A DNA stretch of 64,000 bases from positions 62,001 through 126,000 of the forward strand of contig NZ_FMBW01000019.1 in assembly GCF_900091725.1 (NCBI RefSeq), given 5' to 3'. The stretch's first letter is position 1, and each line of letters begins with the position of its first letter. Below the pieces are notes generated by a model that searched no databases, was not told the origin of the DNA, and was given only the letters and a program-made list of their open reading frames with translations. The translations under genes were made by a program, and so were the position numbers. This DNA is from Streptomyces sp. DvalAA-43. Its GTDB lineage: Bacteria > Actinomycetota > Actinomycetes > Streptomycetales > Streptomycetaceae. Positions 8,198 to 16,489 of the stretch are shown here, in pieces.

Positions 8198-8938
8198 CTA
8201 CTCGGGCGATTCGACGGAGCGCTCCGGCGTCTCGTCGGGCGACTCCGGCGTCTCGTCGGGCGACTCCGGCGTCTCGTCGGGCGACTCCGGTGTCTCGTCG
8301 GCGAGCTCTTCGAGCCTCTGCCAGATCGCGGCGGTGATCCGGGCCACGGCTTCGGCATCGCGCTCCGCGCACGCCTCGATCAGCCGCTCGTGCAGTTCCG
8401 CGGAGCCGTGCGCGGAGCCGGCCGTACCGAACTGCCGCCACTCCAGGCGCCGGATCAGGGGGGTGTAGCGCTCCACGGTGGCGGCCACGGCGCGGTTGCC
8501 GCAGGCGGTGACGAGGATGTCGTGGAGCCGGTCGTCGGCGTGCAGCGCTTCCGCCACGTCGCCGCGACGGGTCGCGTCCCGGAAGCGGTCGTTGGCCGCG
8601 CGCATGGCGGTGATGTCCGCGTCCGTGAGCCGGGGCACGGCGGTCCTGGCGGCCAGTTCCTGCATGGCCCGCACGACGGCCGCCGCGTCCCGGACATCGC
8701 GCGGTACCAGCCGGGTCACCCGGGTGTAGCTCTGTGGCTTGGATTCGACGAGGCCCTCGCCGGAGAGCCTGGACAGCGCGTCGCGGACCGGGGCCCGGGA
8801 GAGCCCGAGGCGTTCGGCGAGGTCGGCGTCGCGGACGGGGGCACCGGGCGGGAGGTCACCGCGGACGATGGCGTCGCGGATCGCCTCGTAGGCGGTGTCC
8901 CGCAGCAGGGTCCGTCGGACGGGGCGCAAGGTCTCCAT
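8198..8938 (-). CDS. acdR: GntR-family (FadR/FCD) regulator, probable acdS regulator
   Basis: 246 residues. Residues ~10-75 form the winged helix ([20 protein letters not shown], then [21 protein letters not shown]), followed by an all-helical FCD ligand domain with metal-ligand-like His/Asp residues ([22 protein letters not shown]). The true start is [12 protein letters not shown]; a longer upstream frame is not needed because the promoter abuts this ATG. The last ~35 residues are DETPESP repeats encoded by a 21-bp tandem array, outside the domain. It lies upstream of acdS on the same strand, and control of acdS is inferred from that. The symbol is by analogy. Confidence 0.85.
   Translation of the reverse strand: METLRPVRRTLLRDTAYEAIRDAIVRGDLPPGAPVRDADLAERLGLSRAPVRDALSRLSGEGLVESKPQSYTRVTRLVPRDVRDAAAVVRAMQELAARTAVPRLTDADITAMRAANDRFRDATRRGDVAEALHADDRLHDILVTACGNRAVAATVERYTPLIRRLEWRQFGTAGSAHGSAELHERLIEACAERDAEAVARITAAIWQRLEELADETPESPDETPESPDETPESPDETPERSVESPE
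8222..8304. repeat. 21-bp tandem repeat, about four copies, inside acdR
   Basis: Units start at 8222, 8243, 8264 and 8285. The first three are identical and the fourth carries changes and loses one base pair of match at its end. Being a multiple of three, the array adds DETPESP heptads to the C-terminus of the regulator without changing frame. Copy number probably varies between strains. Confidence 0.85.
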
Positions 8939-8976
8939 GAACTGACATGTTAGATGTCTGTGGTCTCGGTGCTCAA
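8938..8976 (-). promoter_or_regulatory. leaderless promoter and possible operator of acdR
   Basis: On the minus strand TTGAGC (8976-8971) and TAACAT (8952-8947) are 18 bases apart, close to the Streptomyces housekeeping consensus. The -10 box ends eight bases before the ATG, so the transcript probably starts at or next to the start codon and has no ribosome site. A perfect inverted repeat, GACAT-N5-ATGTC at 8944-8958, overlaps the -10 box and would suit autorepression by the GntR dimer. Confidence 0.6.
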
Positions 8977-9121
8977 GGGTCCGTACGGCACCGGTCGCGA
9001 TCGGCACCCTTCGCCGTCCGGCAAGGGCCGTGATCGGCGGCCCGCGCCGTCCACCGGGCGGGGGCGCGGCGAAAGCGCACTCGGATGAGGCTTCGCATTC
9101 CCGGCCGCATAAGCTCATCCT

Positions 9122-9145
9122 GGGCAACGGGACAGACCGTTGCCC
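9122..9145 (+). other. hairpin in the leader of the trkA pair
   Basis: GGGCAACGG and CCGTTGCCC form a 9-bp perfect stem around a six-base loop, about 90 bases before the first trkA-like start. It may be a 5'-leader structure or an operator. The rest of 8977-9234 shows no other clear element. Confidence 0.35.
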
Positions 9146-9234
9146 CGTTGTTTGCCCGGCAAGCTGAGAAAGAAGTGTGAGCAGGGTGTTTTCGCAGGTC
9201 AGCCGGACGACCAGGACTGCGAGGTAGGCGCAAG

Positions 9235-9903
9235 GTGCACATCGTCATCATGGGCTGCGGGCGAGTGGGGGCCGCTCTCGCGCAGACCCTGGAGCAGCAG
9301 GGGCACTCGGTCGCCGTCATCGATCAGGACCCCACGGCGTTCCGTCGCCTCGGGTCCGGATTCGGCGGGCGGCGCGTCACGGGTGTCGGCTTCGACCAGG
9401 ACACCCTCCGCGAGGCCGGTATCGAGGAGGCCGGTGCGTTCGCCGCGGTGAGCAGCGGCGACAACTCGAACATCATCGCCGCCCGGGTGGCCCGCGAGAT
9501 GTTCGGCATCGAGAATGTCGCGGCGCGGATCTACGACCCCCGCCGGGCCGAGGTCTACCAGCGTCTCGGGATCCCCACGGTCGCCACCGTGCGCTGGACC
9601 GCGGACCAGATGCTGCGGCGGCTGCTGCCTTCCGGCGCGGAGCCGCTGTGGCGGGATCCGAGCGGTGGTGTGCAGCTCGCGGAGGTGCACACCACACCGT
9701 CCTGGATCGGCCACAAGATCAGCACGCTGCAGGAGGAGACGGGCGTCCGCGTGGCGTTCCTCACCCGGCTGGGCGAAGCCATACTGCCCACCTCGCAGAC
9801 GGTGCTGCAGGAGGGCGACCTGGTCCACGTGATGATGCGTACGGACGAGATCGCGAAGGTCGAGGCGGCCTTCGCCGAGGGTCCTGAGGAGGGCGGTCAC
9901 TGA
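9235..9903 (+). CDS. TrkA/RCK family potassium uptake regulatory subunit (first of pair)
   Basis: 222 residues: RCK_N Rossmann domain (IVIMGCGRVGAALA, acidic end of strand 2 at VIDQDP) binding NAD(H) or ATP, then an RCK_C domain from about residue 140 (GVRVAFLTRLGEAILPTSQTVLQ), which in relatives binds c-di-AMP. Such proteins sit on the cytoplasmic face of K+ channels or carriers and gate them. The GTG start has GAGG nine bases upstream. Its stop overlaps the start of the second RCK gene (TGATG). No TrkH or KtrB membrane subunit is next to it, so the KimA-like permease nearby is a possible partner; that link is inference. Confidence 0.88.
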   Translation: MHIVIMGCGRVGAALAQTLEQQGHSVAVIDQDPTAFRRLGSGFGGRRVTGVGFDQDTLREAGIEEAGAFAAVSSGDNSNIIAARVAREMFGIENVAARIYDPRRAEVYQRLGIPTVATVRWTADQMLRRLLPSGAEPLWRDPSGGVQLAEVHTTPSWIGHKISTLQEETGVRVAFLTRLGEAILPTSQTVLQEGDLVHVMMRTDEIAKVEAAFAEGPEEGGH

Positions 9904-10580
9904 TGCGTGTCGCGATTGCCGGGGCCGGTGCGGTGGGCCGTTCCATCGCGGGCGAGCTGCTGGAGAACGGGCACGAGGTGCTGCTCGTCGACAAGGCGCC
10001 GACGGCCATCTCGGTGGAGCGGGTGCCGATGGCCGAGTGGCTGCTGGCGGACGCCTGCGAGATCACCTCGCTCGACGAGGCGGCGCTCCAGCGCTGCAGC
10101 GTCGTGATCGCCGCGACCGGCGACGACAAGGTGAATCTGGTCGTGTCGCTGCTCGCCAAGACCGAGTACGGCGTGCCGAGGGTCGTCGCCCGGGTCAACA
10201 ACCCGAAGAACGAGTGGCTGTTCAACGAGGCCTGGGGCGTCGATGTGGCGGTCTCGACGCCGCGTCTGATGTCGGCGCTGGTCGAGGAGGCGGTGAGCGT
10301 CGGCGATCTGGTCCGGCTGCTGCGCTTCAGCCACGGTGACGCCAACCTGGTCGAGCTGACGCTTCCCCCGGAGTCGGCGCTGGCCGGCACCCGGGTCGGC
10401 GAGGTGGCCTGGCCCGAGGACACCTCGCTGGTCACCATCATCCGTGGTCAGCGCGTTCTGACACCGAGCACCGAGGAGACCCTGGAGGCCGGTGACGAGT
10501 TGCTGTTCGTGGCCGCGCAGGCGCGCGAGGAACAGCTGGAGGACCTGCTGTCGGTACGCCGGGGCGACTCGGACGACTGA
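9903..10580 (+). CDS. TrkA/RCK family potassium uptake regulatory subunit (second of pair)
   Basis: 225 residues, paralogue of the preceding protein. RCK_N with VAIAGAGAVGRSIAGEL and acidic LVDKAP, the conserved ATGDDKVNLVVSLLAK segment, then RCK_C from about residue 140 (ANLVELTLPPESALAGTRV) ending in DELLFVAA. The pair is translated as a coupled unit and may form a hetero-octameric gating ring; homo-oligomers are the usual case in the family. A strong bidirectional terminator follows 55 bases downstream. Confidence 0.88.
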   Translation: MRVAIAGAGAVGRSIAGELLENGHEVLLVDKAPTAISVERVPMAEWLLADACEITSLDEAALQRCSVVIAATGDDKVNLVVSLLAKTEYGVPRVVARVNNPKNEWLFNEAWGVDVAVSTPRLMSALVEEAVSVGDLVRLLRFSHGDANLVELTLPPESALAGTRVGEVAWPEDTSLVTIIRGQRVLTPSTEETLEAGDELLFVAAQAREEQLEDLLSVRRGDSDD

Positions 10581-10635
10581 GCCGGGGCGCATCGGACGAC
10601 TGATCTGATCTCATCCGATCTGCGGGGCGGACGTA

Positions 10636-10680
10636 CGGAAGGGGCCTGGAACCGTGTGACACGGTTCCAGGCCCCTTCCG
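10636..10680. terminator. bidirectional terminator between trkA pair and DUF3159 gene
   Basis: A perfect 22-bp stem (CGGAAGGGGCCTGGAACCGT onward, mirrored to 10680) with a minimal loop. It lies between convergent genes and would end transcripts from both sides. Confidence 0.85.
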
Positions 10681-10703
10681 CATGTCGGGCGACGGCCCGG
10701 TGC

Positions 10704-11465
10704 TCAGTGCTCCTGGTTGCGCACCGCGGCGGCCGCGGCCGCCTTGCGCTCCTTCTCGGCCTGTTCCTCGGCCTCCATCTCGGCGAAGACGTCGATGGGC
10801 GGCGGCGCCTTGGCGAGGAAGACCCAGGTCAGATAGACCGCGAGGAGGAACGGGGGGATCTTCAGGGCGACCAGGACCCAGCCGAACTGGGTGGTGTCGG
10901 CCCACCAGTACAGCGGGAAGAGGATCGCGCACTTGGCGAGCAGGATCAGCCCCCAGGCGTAGCTGGCCTTGGCGTACGCCTTCTTGCGGCCGGGGTTCCT
11001 GGTGCGCCAGGAGAGGTTCTCCTTGAACACCGGCCCCAGGATCAGACCGATCAGCGGCAACCCGGCGAGGGTGGTGATCAGGTAAGCGAGGGCCAGGCCG
11101 AGCGTGTAGAGCATGCCCGGCAGGTAGAAGTCCTTGGCGTTGCCCGTCATCTTCGCGAAGACCACACCGAAGGCCACACCGAAGACGCCGCTGAAGGCGT
11201 GCTTGACGGTGTCCTTCCGGATCAGTCGCACGGCGACGAGGATCAGGGACACCGCCAGGGCCGCGAGGGCCGAGCTGTTCAGATCCTTGTTGATCGTGAA
11301 GATGGTGACGAACAGCAGCCCGGGGACGACTGTCTCCACCATGCCCCGGACACCGCCGAACGCCTCGAAGAGCGCGGCCTCGGTGACCGCCTTCGCGTCG
11401 GTCGCCTCCTGATCGGTACGGGTGGTGCGGTCCGTTTCGGACGTCGGCTTGTCGAGAGACGTCAC
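10704..11465 (-). CDS. DUF3159 integral membrane protein
   Basis: 253 residues with about six hydrophobic helices: TVVPGLLFVTIFTI, ALAALAVSLILVAV, FSGVFGVAFGVVF, YTLGLALAYLIT, YAWGLILLAKCAILFPLYWW and LKIPPFLLAVYLTWVFL. The N-terminus is a charged tail, the C-terminus a Glu/Lys/Ala-rich helix. Matches the actinobacterial DUF3159 family, whose function is unknown. It follows the OB-fold gene by three bases, so the two are one operon. Confidence 0.8.
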   Translation of the reverse strand: MTSLDKPTSETDRTTRTDQEATDAKAVTEAALFEAFGGVRGMVETVVPGLLFVTIFTINKDLNSSALAALAVSLILVAVRLIRKDTVKHAFSGVFGVAFGVVFAKMTGNAKDFYLPGMLYTLGLALAYLITTLAGLPLIGLILGPVFKENLSWRTRNPGRKKAYAKASYAWGLILLAKCAILFPLYWWADTTQFGWVLVALKIPPFLLAVYLTWVFLAKAPPPIDVFAEMEAEEQAEKERKAAAAAAVRNQEH

Positions 11466-11468
11466 CGG

Positions 11469-11885
11469 CTACTCCTTGCCGAGCGGTCGGAGTTCATATT
11501 TGGGGTTGAACAGCACCCGGCGCCCGTGACTCATGGCGATCCGGCCCGAGGCGATGAGCTTGCGGCCCGGCTCTATGCCCACGATGGAGCGCCGGCCCAG
11601 CCAGACAACGTCCAGCGGCGCGGTGCCGTCGAAGAGCTCGGCCTCCAGGGCGGGCACTCCGGCGCGCGGTCGCAGGGTGACGGTCCGCAAGGTACCAGTC
11701 ACCTTCACGATCTGGCGGTCGGTGCACTCGGAGATCCGCGTGCAACCCGAGGCCTGCGCGTCCTCCTGCAGCTCCTCGGACTCCAGGTCCTCCTGGGAGC
11801 TGGACAGCCGGTCGAGCATCCGCCGGAAGCGGCCGGACGGCTTTTCCGCCCTGCCGGGCTTGTCGGGTCGGGGAACAGCACTCAT
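11469..11885 (-). CDS. OB-fold nucleic acid-binding domain protein
   Basis: 138 residues. Residues ~55-135 have the five-strand OB pattern (IVKVTGTLRTVTLRP, ALEAELFDGTAPLDVVWLG, IEPGRKLIASGRIAM, RVLFNPKYEL), close to the anticodon/tRNA and RecG-type OB folds. The N-terminal ~45 residues are charged with an acidic SSSQEDLESEEL run. Start chosen at ATG reading MSAVPRPD. Small OB proteins of this type are conserved beside DUF3159 in Streptomyces; the ligand is unknown. Confidence 0.78.
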   Translation of the reverse strand: MSAVPRPDKPGRAEKPSGRFRRMLDRLSSSQEDLESEELQEDAQASGCTRISECTDRQIVKVTGTLRTVTLRPRAGVPALEAELFDGTAPLDVVWLGRRSIVGIEPGRKLIASGRIAMSHGRRVLFNPKYELRPLGKE

Positions 11886-11983
11886 ACCCGAAGGGTACCG
11901 GTCCCGGCTGCTCCGGGCGGGTGGTCCCGGTCTCACTCGAACGGGTGAGCTGGGCACGGTACGGAGGAGGGCCCGGCGCCCGT

Positions 11984-12676
11984 TCAGCCGCGCTCGAAGC
12001 GGTATCCCATGCCCGGCTCGGTGACGAAGTGCCGGGGGTGCGAGGGGTCGGCCTCCAGCTTGCGCCTGAGCTGGGCCATGTAGACCCGCAGATAGTTGGT
12101 CTCGGTGCCGTACGAGGGCCCCCAGACCTCCTGGAGCAGCTGCTTCTGGCTGACCAGCCGCCCGCTGTTGCGGACCAGGACCTCCAGCAGATGCCACTCG
12201 GTGGGGGTGAGGCGTACGTCGCGTCCCGCGCGATGGACCTTCTTCGCCGCGAGGTCGACGGTGAACCCCTCGGTCTCGACCATCACGATGTCGTCGGAGC
12301 CCTGCTGCCCGACGGGTTCGGCGCGGCGGACCGAGGCGCGCAGCCGGGCCAGCAGCTCGTCCATGCCGAACGGCTTGGTGACGTAGTCGTCGGCGCCGGC
12401 GTCCAGCGCCTCCACCTTCTCGTCGGAGGTGTGGCGGGCGGAGAGCACCAGGATCGGCACCCGGGTCCAGCCGCGCAGCCCCTTGATCACCTCGACACCG
12501 TCCATGTCCGGCAGCCCGAGGTCGAGGACGACGACATCGGGGTGGCGGGCGGCGGCGAGCTGGAGGGCGGTCGCGCCGTCGGGCGCGGCGTCCACCTCGT
12601 ACTTGCGCGCCTTCAGGTTGATCACGAGGGCGCGTACGATCTGCGGCTCGTCGTCGACCACAAGCACCCGGGTCAT
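11984..12676 (-). CDS. kdpE: KdpE response regulator
   Basis: 230 residues, OmpR/PhoB class. Receiver domain residues 1-115 with acidic pair in VVDDEP, phosphoacceptor Asp in VVLDLGLPDMDG and Lys in VTKPFG; winged helix from ~130 ending in GMGYRFE. It activates kdpFABC under potassium limitation in known systems. The start MTRVLVVDD lies 136 bases after the kdpD stop; upstream in-frame ATG (12730) would add a non-domain tail. The structural operon is about 7 kb away, not adjacent as in most bacteria. Confidence 0.92.
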   Translation of the reverse strand: MTRVLVVDDEPQIVRALVINLKARKYEVDAAPDGATALQLAAARHPDVVVLDLGLPDMDGVEVIKGLRGWTRVPILVLSARHTSDEKVEALDAGADDYVTKPFGMDELLARLRASVRRAEPVGQQGSDDIVMVETEGFTVDLAAKKVHRAGRDVRLTPTEWHLLEVLVRNSGRLVSQKQLLQEVWGPSYGTETNYLRVYMAQLRRKLEADPSHPRHFVTEPGMGYRFERG

Positions 12677-12726
12677 GGGGGCCCTGCCTTTCTGCTGTGC
12701 GGCGATCTTCCGGGACGTACCGGAGA

Positions 12727-12816
12727 TCATGAGGTGACCTGTGCGGTCATGGGGTGTCCCGCGTGGTGCGGTGTCCGGCCGGTCACCGTGTGGTGGTGCG
12801 GCGTCCGGGCGGTCAT
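12727..12816 (-). CDS. possible 29-residue ORF between kdpD and kdpE (may be repeat debris)
   Basis: The ATG overlaps the kdpD stop (ATGA) and the frame runs 29 codons (MTARTPHHHTVTGRTPHH, then AGHPMTAQVTS) to a TGA. The peptide is His-rich with an internal repeat because the DNA itself is duplicated: 23-bp units at 12763-12785 and 12793-12815 differ at two bases, and the GGTCACCTCATGA end of kdpD recurs at the ORF's own end. Coupled translation could bridge kdpD to kdpE, but a meaningless duplication product is just as likely. Confidence 0.25.
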   Translation of the reverse strand: MTARTPHHHTVTGRTPHHAGHPMTAQVTS

Positions 12817-15356
12817 GAGGTGACCCGTGCGGGCAGGTCGGGGCTGACCGGAACGTATCCCGATGCCGCCTTGAGCGTCAGCACCATGGTGAGGCCGCCA
12901 CCGGGGGTGTCCTCGGCGTCCAGGGTGCCGCCCATGGACTCGACGAAGCCGCGGGCCACCGCGAGTCCCAGCCCGACGCCCGCGCCGCGCGGGGCGTCGC
13001 CGTAGCGCTGGAAGGGCTCGAAGATGCGCTCCTTGGCGTCGTCGGGGACGCCGGGGCCGCGGTCGGCCACCCGTAGCTCGACGCGTTCGCCGAGGGCGCT
13101 GGCGGCCACGGTGACGCGTTCCGCGTAGCGGCTGTACTTCACGGCGTTCTCGACGATGTTGGCGACGGCCCGCTCCAGCAGTCCGGGGTCGACCTCGACC
13201 ATCGGCAGGGTCTCGGGGATGTCCAGGTCGACGCTGTCCTCGGGGACGCCGCCGAGCGCCATCGGGACCACCTCGTCGAGGTCGATCTCGCGGATCAGCG
13301 GGGTGACCGTGCCGGTCTGGAGCCTGGACATGTCCAGGAGGTTGCCCACGAGGTGGTCGAGCCGGTCGGCGCCGTTCTCGATGCCCTCCAGGAGCTCCGC
13401 CTGGTCCTCGTCGGACCAGGCGACGTCGTCGGAGCGCAGGGAGCTGACGGCGGCCTTGATGGCGGCGAGCGGGGTGCGCAGGTCGTGGCTGACGGCGGCG
13501 AGGAGCGCCGTCCTGATCCGGTTGCCCTCGGCGAGCCGCCGGGCCTCCTCCGCCTCGCCGACCAGGCGCTGCCGGTCCAGTACGACGGCGGCCTGCGCGG
13601 CGAAGGCGCCCAGCACCCGGCGGTCCTCGGCGGGCAGGACCCGGCCGGAGAGGGCGAGGGCCATGTGGTCGCCGACGGGCATGTCCACATCGGCGTCCTC
13701 GGGCCGGGCCACCGGGCCCGGCCCGACGCTCCCGGCGCAGGTCCACGGATCGACGTCGCTGCTGCGCTCCAGCAGCGCGACGGACTCCATGCCGAAGGTC
13801 TCGCGGACCCGGTCCAGGAGCGCGTCCAGCGTCGTCTCGCCGCGCAGCACGCTGCCGGCCAGGAAGGAGAGGATCTCCGACTCGGCGCGCAGCCGGGCCG
13901 CCTGGTGGGTGCGCCGGGCCGCGAGGTCGACGACCGAGGCGACCGAGACCGCCACCGCGAAGAAGATCACGATGGCGACGAAGTTCTCCGGGTCCTGCAC
14001 GGTCAGGGTGTGGGTGGGCGGGGTGAACCAGTAGTTCAGCAGCATCGAGCCGACGGCGGCCGACGCGAGGGCCGGCAGCAGTCCGCCGAGCAGCGCGGCG
14101 CCCACGGTCAGGAAGAGGAAGAGCAGGACGTCGTTGGCGAGTCCGGGGCCGCTGTCCAGGCCGGCCAGGAGCAGGGTGAGGAGGGCCGGCCCGCCGACCC
14201 CGACCAGCCAGCCCCAGATGATCCGGACCCGGCCCAGCCGGGCGCCGCGGGCGATGGGCAGGCCGCGCCCCTTGGCGACCTCTTCGTGGGTGACGATGTG
14301 GACGTCGAGGTCGGGTCCGGACTCCCGGGCGACGGTGGCGCCCACGCCGGGCCCGTAGATGTACTGCCAGGCCTTGCGGCGGCTGGAGCCGAGGACGATC
14401 TGCGTGGCGTTCACCCCACGGGAGAATTCGAGGAGCGCCGACGGTATGTCGTCGCCTATGACGTGGTGGAACGTGCCGCCGAGGTCCTCCACGAGGGTGC
14501 GCTGGACGGTGAGTTCCTTGGGGGACGCGGAGGTCAGCCCGTCGCTGCGGGCGATGTAGACGGCGAGGATCTCGCTGCCCGAGCCCTTGGCCGCCATGCG
14601 GGACGCGCGGCGGATGAGCGTACGGCCCTCGGGACCGCCGGTGAGTCCGACGACGATGCGTTCGCGGGCCTGCCAGGTGGTGCGGATGTTGTGCTCGCCG
14701 CGGTACTGCTGGAGGTATTCGTCGACCCGGTCGGCGACCCAGAGGAGGGCCAGTTCGCGCAGGGCGGTCAGGTTGCCGGGGCGGAAGTAGTTGGAGAGCG
14801 AGGCGTCGATCCGGTCCGGCTTGTAGATGTTGCCGTGGGCCATCCGGCGGCGCAGTGCCTGGGGCGACATGTCGACCAGTTCGAGCTGGTCGGCCCGGCG
14901 TACGACCTCGTCGGGGACGGTCTCGCGCTGGCGCACCCCGGTTATCGCCTCGACGACGTCGCCGAGCGACTCCAGGTGCTGGATGTTGACGGTGGACACC
15001 ACGTCGATGCCGGCCTGGAGGAGTTCTTCGACGTCCTGCCAGCGTTTGGCGTTGCGGGAGCCCGGCACATTGGTGTGGGCCAGTTCGTCCACCAGGGCCA
15101 CGGCGGGGGCGCGCTCCAGGACCGCGTCGACGTCCATCTCGGTGAAGACGGCGGAGCGGTACTCGATCTCGCGGCGCCGGACCTGCTCCAGGCCGTGCAG
15201 CATGACCTCGGTGCGCGGGCGGTCGTGGTGCTCGACGAAGGCGACGACGCAGTCGGTGCCCCGCTCCACCCGTCGATGGGCCTCGGAGAGCATCGCGTAC
15301 GTCTTGCCGACACCGGGCGCCGCACCCAGGTAGATCCGAAGCTTGCCGCGTCCCAT
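12813..15356 (-). CDS. kdpD: KdpD sensor histidine kinase
   Basis: 847 residues. The N-terminal KdpD domain (1-~210) has the Walker-like GAAPGVGKTYAM and ALVDELAHTNVPGSRN; a universal-stress-like domain follows (~230-370, VVGLTGGPEGRTLIRRASRM), which in other bacteria binds c-di-AMP. Four membrane helices at about 390-500, then a GAF-like region, HisKA with AAVSHDLRTPLAAIKA and an ATPase domain with NIVENAVKYS. It senses potassium limitation and phosphorylates KdpE. A hairpin lies just upstream of the start. An orphan ABC ATPase gene precedes it on the same strand. Confidence 0.93.
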   Translation of the reverse strand: MGRGKLRIYLGAAPGVGKTYAMLSEAHRRVERGTDCVVAFVEHHDRPRTEVMLHGLEQVRRREIEYRSAVFTEMDVDAVLERAPAVALVDELAHTNVPGSRNAKRWQDVEELLQAGIDVVSTVNIQHLESLGDVVEAITGVRQRETVPDEVVRRADQLELVDMSPQALRRRMAHGNIYKPDRIDASLSNYFRPGNLTALRELALLWVADRVDEYLQQYRGEHNIRTTWQARERIVVGLTGGPEGRTLIRRASRMAAKGSGSEILAVYIARSDGLTSASPKELTVQRTLVEDLGGTFHHVIGDDIPSALLEFSRGVNATQIVLGSSRRKAWQYIYGPGVGATVARESGPDLDVHIVTHEEVAKGRGLPIARGARLGRVRIIWGWLVGVGGPALLTLLLAGLDSGPGLANDVLLFLFLTVGAALLGGLLPALASAAVGSMLLNYWFTPPTHTLTVQDPENFVAIVIFFAVAVSVASVVDLAARRTHQAARLRAESEILSFLAGSVLRGETTLDALLDRVRETFGMESVALLERSSDVDPWTCAGSVGPGPVARPEDADVDMPVGDHMALALSGRVLPAEDRRVLGAFAAQAAVVLDRQRLVGEAEEARRLAEGNRIRTALLAAVSHDLRTPLAAIKAAVSSLRSDDVAWSDEDQAELLEGIENGADRLDHLVGNLLDMSRLQTGTVTPLIREIDLDEVVPMALGGVPEDSVDLDIPETLPMVEVDPGLLERAVANIVENAVKYSRYAERVTVAASALGERVELRVADRGPGVPDDAKERIFEPFQRYGDAPRGAGVGLGLAVARGFVESMGGTLDAEDTPGGGLTMVLTLKAASGYVPVSPDLPARVTS

Positions 15357-15375
15357 GGCCCCATTGTCTTCTCTT

Positions 15376-15407
15376 GAACCGGCTGCGTCCGATGCGGCAG
15401 CCGGTTC
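15376..15407 (-). other. hairpin immediately upstream of kdpD
   Basis: GAACCGGCTGC and GCAGCCGGTTC form an 11-bp perfect stem with a 10-base loop, ending about 20 bases before the kdpD ATG. No T-run follows. It could be an attenuator, a terminator for the upstream ABC gene, or a leader structure affecting kdpD translation. The remainder of the 200-base gap shows nothing clear. Confidence 0.45.
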
Positions 15408-15555
15408 GAAGCTACCCCGAGAATTGTCGACAAATGGAACCGGGGGCCGGTCGGGGGACCGAATTGACAGGATTCTGACGCCGCGGGCGGGGCGCGGAGG
15501 GCCCGTTCGGGGCAGAAGAGCGCTCCCGGGCGGGCCCTCCCCCGTCCGTGCTCGA

Positions 15556-16305
15556 CTACGCGTGCTCGACGATGTGCCCGTCGCTCAGTTCCAGCACCCG
15601 GTCCGCCAGCCCCAGCAGCTGTGCGTCGTGCGTCGCCACCAGCGCGGTGACGCCCTCGCTGCGGACCACCGCCCGCAGCAGCTCCATCACCGCGAGACCG
15701 GTCTCCGCGTCGAGCTGCCCCGTCGGCTCGTCCGCGATCAGCAGCGCGGGCCGGTTGGCGAGTGCGCGGGCGATCGCGACGCGCTGCTGCTGACCTCCGG
15801 AGAGCTCACCGGGGCGCTGCGCGGCGTGGTCGGCGAGACCGACCAGCGAGAGCAGCAGCGCCACCCGGTCCTCGCGCTCGCGCGGGTCCGCCTTGCGCAG
15901 CCGCATGGGCACGCCGACGTTCTCCGCCGCGGTCAGGATCGGGATCAGGCCGAACGACTGGAAGATGAAGCCGATCCGGTCCCGGCGCAGCTCCAGGAGC
16001 CCGTTCTCGCCGAGCTCGGCGAGGTCCGTGCCGTCGACGGTGATCCGGCCGCTGTCGGGGCTGTCGAGCCCGCCGAGCAGATTGAGCAGGGTGGTCTTGC
16101 CCGAGCCCGAGCGCCCCTTGAGCGCGACGAGCTCGCCGCGCGGCACGTCGAAGGAGACCCCGCGCAGCGCGTGCACCGCTCCCGCGCCGGAGCCGTACGA
16201 GCGGTGCAGGTCCTCCACCCGGACCATGGGCCCGGCCGCCGGCTCCTCGGCGATCGCGGTGCCGCCCTGCCCCTCGGTGCCCGTCCGGCCGGTGCTCTCG
16301 GTCAT
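15556..16305 (-). CDS. ABC transporter ATP-binding protein, MacB/LolD type, without adjacent permease
   Basis: 249 residues. Walker A GRSGSGKTT, Q-loop IFQSFGLIP, signature LSGGQQQRVAIARAL, Walker B ALLIADEPTG and switch His in VATHDAQ. The LolD/MacB-type features (GELVALKGRSGSGKTTLLN) mean its usual partner is an FtsX-like permease acting in export or membrane mechanotransmission. No permease gene adjoins it. Start chosen at MTESTGRTG with GGGGAGAG just upstream. Its position before kdpD on the same strand could place both on one transcript. Confidence 0.88.
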   Translation of the reverse strand: MTESTGRTGTEGQGGTAIAEEPAAGPMVRVEDLHRSYGSGAGAVHALRGVSFDVPRGELVALKGRSGSGKTTLLNLLGGLDSPDSGRITVDGTDLAELGENGLLELRRDRIGFIFQSFGLIPILTAAENVGVPMRLRKADPREREDRVALLLSLVGLADHAAQRPGELSGGQQQRVAIARALANRPALLIADEPTGQLDAETGLAVMELLRAVVRSEGVTALVATHDAQLLGLADRVLELSDGHIVEHA

Positions 16306-16489
16306 GTCTCTCCCCGTGCGTGCTCGAACCCGTCGGCCGCCAGTATGTGCAATGCGTACAGGTCTGGACAATGCCTGGCGGCTCTCGGAGCCCGTCGGGT
16401 GACCTCCGACAGGCTCTCGGGCGTACGGGCGGGTGCCGGCATGGCGGCGGCCCGGCCGGTCACGCCCCTCTCCGGAGTGCTACCGCTTT

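Noticed and set aside
8222..8304. CRISPR-like repeat array
   Set aside because: The repeats are head-to-tail without spacers and lie inside a coding region in frame, so they are a simple tandem repeat.
13353..15377. 674-residue plus-strand open frame
   Set aside because: Antisense to kdpD, which has clear domains across the whole stretch.
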